From positions 3,968,001-4,032,000 of the forward strand of contig WWBZ02000016.1 of assembly GCA_011503125.2 (NCBI GenBank): DNA of 64,000 nucleotides, read 5' to 3'. This stretch comes from Botryosphaeria dothidea (taxonomy: Eukaryota > Ascomycota > Dothideomycetes > Botryosphaeriales > Botryosphaeriaceae). The notes below the pieces were generated by a model, which worked only from the letters and a program-made list of their open reading frames with translations, made no database searches and was not told the DNA's origin. Below, in pieces: positions 55,325 through 64,000 of this stretch (position 1 is its first letter; each line of letters begins with the position of its first letter). The translations under genes were made by a program, and so were the position numbers.

Positions 55325-58300
55325 ATGTCTAACACCGTGTACTTGCTCCCGCTCACCGACGGTGGTGCTCCCGATGTTCCGGGGACCTACATCTACCTCC
55401 CACCTCCCACCGACCCGGCCTACACCATCCGCTTTGCCATTGAGGGCACCAGTTCGATATGCCGTGAAGGCAGCCTCTGGGTGAACATCCCAGCCGAGGG
55501 CGAGCAGTTCCAGCGGGATCGTTTCCGCGAGTTCAAGTAGGGCTCGCACAGTAATCAAATGCCCACAGCTGTCTGACGTGCAACTACAGGCTCCGCCCCG
55601 ATTTCAATGGCACCATCGAGATCGACTGTCCCATTCACGTTGCCGGCGCCTTTGCTTTCTACTCAACCTACACTCCTCTGCCTGACTTCTCACCCTACCC
55701 GGTCACTGCTCCGAAGCCAACCAAGACACCGACCTACTACATCGATGTTTGCCCGAAGCTCAAGCTGAATGACCAGCTGATCCAGTTGGACTCGCTGTCC
55801 ATCTTCTCGATCATATCAAAGTTCATGGGGAAATACCCAGAGGATTGGGACAACCATCTGCGTGGCATCAGCCAGAGAGGCTACAACATGATCCACTTCA
55901 CGCCCCTGATGATGCGAGGAAATTCCAACTCTCCGTACAGCATCTACGACCAACACCGCTTTGACAAAAATTTCTTCCCCAACGGAGAGAAGGACATTGC
56001 TGAGCTGGTCTCTAGGATGGAGAAGGAGTTCAACTTGTTCGCTTTGACTGATGTTGTCTGGAACCACACCGCCAACAACAGCAAGTGGCTTGAAGAGCAC
56101 CCTGAAGCTGGCTACAACTGCGAGACAGCACCCCATCTTCAGGCTGCACTCGAACTTGACGATGCCTTGCTTCAGCTTGGTCGCGATCTTTCCTCCAAGG
56201 GGCTTCCTACTACCATCCACACCATCGACGACTTGAACAAGATCATGAAGGTCGTTAAGGACGACGTTATTGCTGGCCTCAAGCTCTGGCAATTTTACGT
56301 TGTAGATGTTGACCGAGATACCAAGGAAATTGTCAAAGCTTGGACCGAGGGTGAAATCACCTTCCCGGACGGCGGTTTCGGCAAGCTCGGCGTTGGTGGT
56401 CTCGATGAGGTTAGGAACTGGACATTGAAGCAGAAGGCCGATTGGCTCATCCAACACGCACTGGCTGGCGGAGACAGGCTTGGCGACAGGTTCCAACGGA
56501 AGATTGACGCGAGGACCGGCGCTGCTCTTCTTGCAGCTCTGTTTGGCCGTTACGATAGCCGGAACCACAGCACTCCCGATGAACGAGCTGCCCAAGGAAC
56601 CATCCACAAGTTTTTAGATGAGGTGAACTTGGAGTTCTACAAGGAGTACGACGCTGATGTTGTAACCATCATTGACCAACTTTTCAATCGCATCAAGTAC
56701 GTCCGTCTCGATGAGCATGGCCCGAAGCTTGGTCCCATCACGAACAGAAGCCCCTTGATCGAGACGTACTTCACGAGGCTGCCCAAGAATGAGACCACCA
56801 AGAAGCACAGCCCACGAGCTCTGGCTCTCGTCAACAATGGTTGGATCTGGGCTGCTGATGCCATGAAAGACAACGCCGGGCCGCAGTCTCGCGCTTACCT
56901 CCGCAGAGAGGTCATTGTCTGGGGCGATTGCGTCAAGCTCCGTTATGGCAACGGGCCGCAGGACAATCCATTCCTCTGGGACTTCATTGCTAAGTACACT
57001 CGCCTTATGGCGAAGTACTTCGTCGGTTTCCGCATTGACAACTGCCATTCGACACCTATTCACGTGGCTGAATACATGCTTGACGAGGCTCGAAAAGTAC
57101 GTCCAGATCTTGTCGTTGGAGCTGAGCTGTTCACTGGCTCCGAGGACATGGACTTTGTCTTCTGCAAGCGCCTGGGCATCAGTTTCCTTATTCGTGAGGC
57201 TATGCAGGCTTGGAGCACCCAGGAGTTGAGTCGTCTTGTTCATCGCCACGCTGGAATCCCCATCGGCAGTTTCGAGCTTGATGAAGTCAGCAATGCGGAT
57301 CCCTCTGCTCAGACGAACGGTACCACCAAGCGTGAGATCATCCGGAGGATCAGGCAAAGTCCTGTTCATGCGCTCTTCATGGATTGCACGCATGATAATG
57401 AGGTTCCTGCTCAGAAGCGCGATGCTCGCGACACGCTTCCAAATGCTGCACTGGTGGCCATGTGTGCTTGTGCAACCGGCAGCGTCATGGGTTATGACGA
57501 GATCTACCCCCAGCTCATCGAGCTTGTGCACGAAACCAGGCTGTACTCTTCACCTTACTCGACGACCGGTGAACTCAAGGTCCAAGCTGCCGAGGGAGGC
57601 ATTGGCAACATCAAGAAGCTCCTCAACCAGATCCACACCCTTATGGGCCAGGAGGGCTATGACGAGACCTTCATCCATCATGATCGGGAATTCATCACTG
57701 TCCACCGCGTGCACCCGAAGACCAGGAAAGGATACTTTCTCATTGCGCACACCGCTTTCCCGGGCTATGGGGACGGCAACGGCGGATTCCCGCCAGTTCA
57801 GTTGCCTGGGACGCAAGCAAAACTGATTGGCAGCTGGTTCCTTGAAGTCGAGTCGAATCAGGAAGCCAAGGCTCGCGTTCTTGGCGACAAGAAGACTCTC
57901 CATGGACTGCCCAGTCGCACTAAGGAATTGAACGGCGTCAAAATTGAATCTTCGGATGCGGAGACGAAGATTACCATCCCCGATTTCTTCCCACCTGGAA
58001 GTGTGGCGCTATTCGAAACCTCCGTGCCGAGTTGCGAGCACGCGGATGGTCTTGATGCTTTCGTCACCAGTGGCGCCAGGGAAGCTTTCAAGGAATGCAG
58101 CCTCCTTGACCTCAACCATGTTCTCTACCGGTCCGATCCTGAAGAGCGCGACTACAGCGGTGGGAATGACGGAACCTACACCATTCCCAGCCACGGTACA
58201 CTTGTCTATGCTGGCTTGCAAGGCTGGTGGAGCGTTCTCCGTGACGTCGTTCGCTACAACCAATTGGGCCACCCTATCTGCGACCATTTGAGGCAAGGTC

Positions 58301-60078
58301 AATGGGCCTTAGACTACTGCGTCGGACGACTTGAGCGTTTGTCAAAGCTTCCCGGCTATGAGAAGCTTCACGGACCTGCTACCTGGTTACAAGGGCGTTT
58401 TGACGCAATTCGCAAGATCCCCAGCTTCATGTTACCGCGTTACTTCGCCTTGGCCATCCAAACTGCGTACAACGCGGCAGTCGACCGCTCAATTGAGCTA
58501 CTAAACGATAACGTCCGCAACGGTCAGAAGTTCCTGCAGAGTCTGTCCCTCGTTAGTATTCAGGTCACAGGACACATGAACAACGCTTCCTTGTGGCCAA
58601 CGAAGAGCGTGCCGAGCATGGCCGCAGGTCTTCCGCATTTTGCTTCTGATTGGGCCAGGTGCTGGGGTAGAGATATCTTCATATCTCTCCGTGGCTTGTA
58701 CCTGGGCACCGGGAGATTTGCTGACGCCAGGGAGCATATCATAGCATTTGCAAGTGTCGTCAAGCACGGCATGATCCCAAACTTACTCAGCAGCGGAAAG
58801 CTTCCTCGGTACAATTCTCGCGACTCCGTGTGGTTTTTCTTGCAGAACATCCAGGACTACACGAAGATTGTTCCTGACGGGACCCATCTCCTTCAGGAGA
58901 GCGTGAAGCGGAGATTCCTTCCGTACGACGACACGTGGTTCCCGCACGATGATCCGAAGGCCTACTCTCAGTCATCAACCATCGAGGATGTAATCCAGGA
59001 GTGCTTGCAAAGGCATGCTTCGGGAATGTCCTTCCGCGAATACAACGCAGGTCCAGACCTTGATCGCCAGATGAAGCCAGAAGGATTCAACATTGATATC
59101 CATGTTGATTGGAAGACAGGCATTATCTTCGGTGGCAACCAGTGGAACTGTGGCACATGGATGGACAAGATGGGAGAGAGTGAGAAGGCCGGCAACAAGG
59201 GGTATCCTGGAACTCCGCGTGACGGAGCGGCGATCGAAATCACGGGTATGCTGTACAGTTGTCTGAAGTGGGTTGATGGACTTCATGAAGAAGGCAAGTA
59301 CAAGTACGATGGTGTCGACATTGAGGGAGGCCGCGTTACGTTCGCCGAGTGGGCCGCCAAGCTCAAGGAGCATTTCGAATGGGCCTACTATGTCCCACGA
59401 GACGCTGCCGAGGACAAGAACTATGATGTCAACTCCAACATTGTCAACCGCCGTGGAATCTTCAAGGACCTCTACAAGTCTGGCAAGGAGTACGAAGATT
59501 ACCAGCTCCGACCCAACTTCACGATTGCCATGACGGTGGCACCGGACTTGTTCGACCCGGAGAAGGCGCTTTACGCACTGCACGTGGCGGACAACAGCCT
59601 TCGAGGCCCCACGGGTATGGCGACGCTGGACCCGTCGGATCTCAACTACCGTCCAAACTACATCAACAGCGAGGACTCGACAGACTTCCACACGGCGAAG
59701 GGTCGCAACTACCACCAGGGCCCCGAATGGCTGTGGCCTACTGGCTTCTTCCTTCGGGCGTTTTTAAAGTTTGACTTGCTTCGTCGCAAGACGCCCGAGG
59801 AACGCGTGGAGACATTCCAGCAGATCACGCGTCGTCTTCGTGGATGCATGGACGCAATCAAGGAGAGCCCTTGGGCAGGTTTGACGGAGTTGACGAACAA
59901 GGATGGTTCTTTCTGTGGAGATTCGGTATGTATCTCTCGACCCGTGATTACGTTTTCTTTTTCAAGGTAAATGCTAACAAGATACCAGTCGCCTACTCAG
60001 TCTTGGTCTGCAAGTTGTTTGATCGACCTGTACCAGGATGCAAAGGAATTTGGAGAGGAGTTTGCGAAGTCGAAGTAA
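55325..60078 (+). CDS. GDB1: Glycogen debranching enzyme
   Basis: Bifunctional enzyme with 4-alpha-glucanotransferase and amylo-1,6-glucosidase activities that removes branch points during glycogen breakdown; cytosolic. Exons 55325-55536, 55590-59925 and 59989-60078, 1545 residues, the family length. Transferase half: DVVWNHTANNSKWLEEHPEA, the nucleophile region VGFRIDNCHSTP, acid/base region VVGAELFTGSEDMDFVF, and FMDCTHDNEVPAQKRDAR. Glucosidase half: WARCWGRDIFISLRGLYLG, LLSSGKLPRYNSRDSVWF, FGGNQWNCGTWMDKMG, and a C-terminal GDSSPTQSWSASCLIDLY spliced from the last exon. The main exon is 4.3 kb without interruption. Confidence 0.97.
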
Positions 60079-61182
60079 TGGCTGGCGATGGATGAAGAGG
60101 GCGGTTACCTTTGGCGCAGGACAGGGACTTGTTACACTCTAATCCTAATGAGCATGACCTACTAGATGGACGAAATTGATGATCTCCTGATGTTCAAAAT
60201 GCGGCAAGCATGTGTGCTGTGATCAGGGTACGTATCAAGCATGCTCGTCGCCCAAAGGAGGTGGGGCAGAGAGGGATCGACAATCTCGTTTGGGATGGAC
60301 GGTTTGGCAGTTGAAGACTAAGTGGGCGTTTGAAACACGGGGAAACAGCGCGATGGGCGGGCCGGCTATGGACGGCAGACGCAGGAGAGGCTATTTTGGA
60401 GTCAAACCGTCGCGCAGTTTGAATTGCTAGCCGCATGGCGACGGGCAGCAGTAGAAGCAAAAGACGGCGGGAGCTGTTCGGGCCCCGGGTTGGCAGGTGA
60501 AGAGAGTGGCGGCGCGCCGCCCCGCAGCGTGTCGACCCGACGTCATCGGCAGAGGTGGACCCGTGGGGTTGGTTGTCTGGCTCGAGTGCCTGCTGCCCCT
60601 CGCCGCCGATCATAAACGGCCCATCCTTGCCCTCCACCACCACCACGTCGCCCGCCTCGTGTCCTTCACCGCGTCGCTTCGAACAGCCAGCATTCCTCCC
60701 CTCTCTTCGGAGCCTGTTTGGCTCACCCGCGCTTTTCGGAAGCCATTGAAGCTGCCAAAAGGCTCCCCGCTTTGGCCGTTTCGCGTCACCTGCCACTCTT
60801 CCGAGCGTTTCGACGGCCTACTACAACTACCGCTCCGCTTGCGCTGTCTCCTGCCATGTCGGGCTTCCACCCTTTCAAGGGCCGCGTGAGCCGCCACTTT
60901 GGCGACAATGTACGTGCCCCTTTCCCCTTGTCCCTTGTACCGCCTCCGCTTTTTCTTACCTCAGCCTCCGCCGCTTGCCCTGTGCTACCGTTACGCGTGA
61001 ACGAAGCCGTGCGAGAGCCCGTTTTTTTTTTCTGCGCCGCTCCAGTTGCTCGCCGAACGATAAGCTTCCAATTGCGTCGCTCTTGCACTCCCAACCTGCG
61101 GCTACCTGCAGAATCTCACACCTCTGCTCGGCTCCCAGATATCGCCTGCCCGCACATTATCATTTGCGTACGCTTTGCTGAC
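60079..61182. other. Spacer and 5' leader of the NEDD8 protease gene
   Basis: 1.1 kb. An upstream ATG at 60856 opens an 18-codon segment (MSGFHPFKGRVSRHFGDN) ending at a gtacgt donor (60910). The same frame is open from 60718 straight through to the main start at 61183. This may be a 5'-UTR intron with an upstream ORF, or an N-terminal extension. Confidence 0.45.
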
Positions 61183-62109
61183 ATGGATTCTTCTTCACGA
61201 AAGCTCGCCCCAGACGATGCGTACCTGAGCTACCACGACATCCGCTGTATGTATGCCGTCTCAGCCCGTGAGGTTTTGGAAGGGCGGACAGTATGTTGAT
61301 TGTCGACACTAGTGACCAAGGAAGATGTCGACTGCATAAAGGCTGACTGGCTGACGGACAATGTGTGTGCTGTCCTCATTAGCAGCTGCGAGTATCAGCG
61401 CTGACACAAGAGAGCAGGCAATTGCATTTTGGGAAGAGTAAATGACTCCCATTGCCCTTTTGGCTTCGCGCCTTTTTCTTGAGAACCGCCGATGCTGACG
61501 CACGTCCGCGAAAGGTGGCTCGAACATGAGCACCTCTCGAACTACCCAAAAGCGAACATCAGTCTGCTTCGCCCGTCCATGTCGTTCATGCTCATGCAAA
61601 CCCCCGACCCGCTCACGCTGAAGGATGCGCTGCCACAATTCGCCAAAACCTCGCACGTTTTCCTCCCCATAAACGACTGCCGCAATGTGATGGAGGCCGA
61701 GGGTGGTTCCCACTGGAGCCTGTTGCTCGTAAGCGTCGTGGATGGCGTCGCTTTCCACTACGATTCGCTGGCCGAGAGCAACGACCGCGAGGCCCGTATC
61801 GCAACCCAGAAGATGGCTACCCTGCTCGGCCGTAGCCTCCGCTTCATTAGCATGGATGACTGTCCCCAGCAGGAGAATGGCTCCGACTGCGGCGTCTTCG
61901 TGTGCCTACTCATGCGCTACTTGCTCATGCACCGCTTGCTCAGGGCCGACTCTAAGGAGAAGGTTAGCATGAGCATGCAGGGCAAAAACGTCGAAGCCAC
62001 CACCGGCCGCAAGGAGATGCTCAAGATTATCGAGGGCTTCAGGAAGGAGGGAAGGCGGAGATCGTATGTGAAGTCCACATTTAAGAGATTGCAGAGAGCC
62101 CTGTTGTGA
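61183..62109 (+). CDS. NEDD8-specific cysteine protease (DEN1/SENP8 type)
   Basis: Ulp1-family (C48) protease that processes NEDD8 and removes it from cullins; DenA in Aspergillus. Exons 61183-61246, 61313-61362, 61418-61437 and 61515-62109; 242 residues. The exon of 20 nt is unusually small but joins conserved sequence: DNAIAFWEEWLEHEHL. Conserved blocks: KLAPDDAYLSYHDIRLTKED, LLRPSMSFMLMQTPDP, and FLPINDCRNVMEAEGGSHWS with catalytic His. Then VAFHYDSL with catalytic Asp, and CPQQENGSDCGVFVCLLM with oxyanion Gln and catalytic Cys. A basic C-terminal tail (RKEGRRRSYVKSTFKRL) follows. The start at 61183 matches the short N terminus of the family; an upstream in-frame ATG exists. Confidence 0.92.
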
Positions 62110-63425
62110 AGCTAACCCATGGACTGGCCTTTCGGTGTGCAGGCGTAGCAAGAGTCCGTTTAGCGACCACTCAAAGAGCCCTCCCCGGATTGGCGACGAG
62201 TAGCGTTGATGGCTAGTTCACCACGATTCGGTGAGGCATGACATAGATGGAGGGCTGTGTGGAGCTGCTGCTAGCCTAAAAGAGATTCGGCTCTTACCCT
62301 TACATCATTTTCCACCTTTGTTTTTTCAAAGATCTAGATAAGCCTTTTTACTCATAGCCTCTGCACGCTACGAGAGCGAGCGGCATTTCCCTTTTACTTC
62401 TGTATTATGCATATTTTTTCTTTTCCCTATTGTTCGAAGTCATCTTATTACTGGAACATGTATTCTTTTTTCCTTTCGGACATGGTATGCTTTCTGACGG
62501 GATGGTGTTGCATCTGGCTTTTCATTGTTGCTCGGGATGGGTGGCTGTATCATGGTCTTTGTGTTGCTGGAATAGAACTGAAAGAACTGAAAGAACTACG
62601 ATGAAATGATACGGATCGTGAGAAAAAATGAAAGCAAGAAAAAAATTTTGATGGCATATCTGGGAGCAGTTGCTAGGCAAGGTCGGCGGTTATGTTGCTA
62701 TGCATTTTCTGGTGAATGGCTGGGTGTTTGATGCGCTTTAAGCCTGAGCTGCGGACGGCGAAATTATAGAAAGGCAGGTGGTGTGGCTGCATTGGTGGGT
62801 GGCTTTACTGATAGGATACTGTGGCATGATGGGATCAAGAGGAGTTCTATAGATTAGGGGAACTGAAATGCTGACTGGATATCTGGCGGCCAAGTGGGAC
62901 GTTCCGTAATCCATGTGATGGGCCCAAATCGTATCCATATGCCCGTTCCCAAATCCTAGAGCTGCCTACTACTGACCTCTATCAATCATGAAAACGTAGT
63001 CTTCTCTACAACGAGATGGTAGGTATGCGGGCCAGGCCCACGGCTCCATGCCGCATCACCGAAATCTAAAGGTATAAAACTTGTGATCTTCAAGGGTTAC
63101 CTCTTTGGACATGCACAAGTCAAATCGAGTTGATCTCATACTACGATTCCTGCACCAGCCGTGTAGATTCCATGAAAAGTGAGACGTTCCGGCAGCAGAG
63201 ATATCTTTTTGCGCTTTTCTTTTGCACCTGTCACTCTATGATACAGTGCCCGTACGTGCGTTCAAAGGATAGCTAGCCCTCGTGTCTGGGAGGATCGAAG
63301 CTGGGCCAGTCATTTACAGCTCATACATATTCATATAATCTTGAGTAACCTGTCCACAGCTAGCGCTGAACATCAAGCCCACAACGCTGATCCCTTAATG
63401 ATATTCCCCTCCACACCAAGGCAGC
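62110..63425. other. 1.3-kb convergent spacer
   Basis: Between the NEDD8 protease and MSH3 3' ends. AT-richer than its surroundings, with a short tandem repeat of gaactgaaa at 62575-62597. No gene recognised. Confidence 0.55.
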
Positions 63426-64000
63426 TCACAGCTGTTCGATACCGCTGACAATAGCATCCAGATCCGCATCTCCCGCACCTTCCAGAATCTTGGCCACAGT
63501 GCCCGACCTATCGGATTTTAAGTTAGCAAAACTCTCACAACGGGTGCCTAGTTTGTAAGAACAAAGGCAGCACTTACAGCCCAACAACCTTCCGCCTCTT
63601 CATCTCCTCCTCCAGCTCCCTGCTCTTCACAGCCGCCACCTCCAGCACCGCATCCGGTACGTTCGCCAGCCTGGCCACGTTCAGGCCGTAACTACGATGC
63701 GCGACGCCATCGCCGACCTCGTACAGAAACGTGATCTCCTCCCACTTCTTGCCGCCGTCACCCTTCTCCTTCTCCTCGAATCGCATATGTACGTTCCTCA
63801 GCTCGCCATTGAAAACCCCGTCAGCCAGCCTGGCCAAGTTTTGGTAATGCGTGATGAACAGCGTTAGCGCCTGAATATCCCTGACGACGTAGTCCAAGAC
63901 CGCCTGCGCGATAGCGACGCCATCGTGCGTGCTAGTACCACGGCCGAGCTCGTCGAGGATGACGAGGGAGCGGGGCGACGCCTGCTTGAGCACGTCCGCC
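63426..64000 (-). CDS. MSH3: DNA mismatch repair protein MSH3, 3' end only
   Basis: C-terminal part of the MutS-homologue ATPase that pairs with MSH2 to recognise insertion-deletion loops. Exons in the window: 64000-63578 (continuing beyond the edge) and 63507-63426, joined by a 70-nt intron; about 167 residues. Walker B and the D-loop are in [17 protein letters not shown], and the conserved His follows in [19 protein letters not shown]3 rather than MSH6 is shown by [20 protein letters not shown] then [22 protein letters not shown]6 has a different VAEGSFGMH-type block. The final exon encodes a short helical tail ending in GIEQL. The gene's start lies outside the window. Confidence 0.92.

Overview
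The window is 64 kb of nuclear DNA from a filamentous ascomycete (Pezizomycotina). The evidence is: short GT-AG introns (mostly 48-70 nt) with CTAAC-like branch points, long 5' flanks, a Zn2Cys6 transcription factor, tRNA-Gln genes with introns after position 37, and single-copy fungal housekeeping genes. A dothideomycete is my guess; nothing here fixes the order. There is no rDNA, CRISPR array, autonomous transposon, virus or secondary-metabolite core gene.

Layout. 0-8 kb: pyruvate carboxylase (5' end outside the window), a 2.4-kb spacer holding a nested foldback repeat, a 78-aa conserved-looking protein, and phosphomannomutase. 8-20 kb: an M16 metalloprotease of the yeast YOL098C type, divergent from a ZW10/Dsl1-type tethering subunit with tryptophan-acidic COPI-binding-like motifs; then a DPH4 J-protein and a Zn2Cys6 regulator on the minus strand. 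20-33 kb: an orphan AAA ATPase, ornithine aminotransferase, and a YOR1-like ABCC transporter. 33-44 kb: tRNA m3C methyltransferase divergent from COQ10, a Mid2-like single-pass membrane protein divergent from a superoxide-dismutase-fold mitoribosomal protein, CDC6 with SCB and MCB cell-cycle boxes, and an unknown protein with a signal sequence. 44-52 kb: a 101-aa small protein, two intron-bearing tRNA-Gln genes (CTG and TTG), PAM17 and a RhoGAP. 52-64 kb: a 3.2-kb spacer, glycogen debranching enzyme, a NEDD8-specific protease, and the 3' end of MSH3.

The genes do not form a pathway cluster. Themes recur (mitochondrial functions: COQ10, PAM17, mS42/mS43-like; carbon and nitrogen metabolism: PYC, PMM, OAT, GDB1; chromosome maintenance: CDC6, MSH3), but this looks like ordinary gene order. 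The most unusual signals are a family of diverged foldback repeats at about 4.1, 16.7 and 23.2 kb, and several small or orphan conserved-looking proteins. Exon boundaries were read by eye from splice signals, frame continuity and family conservation.
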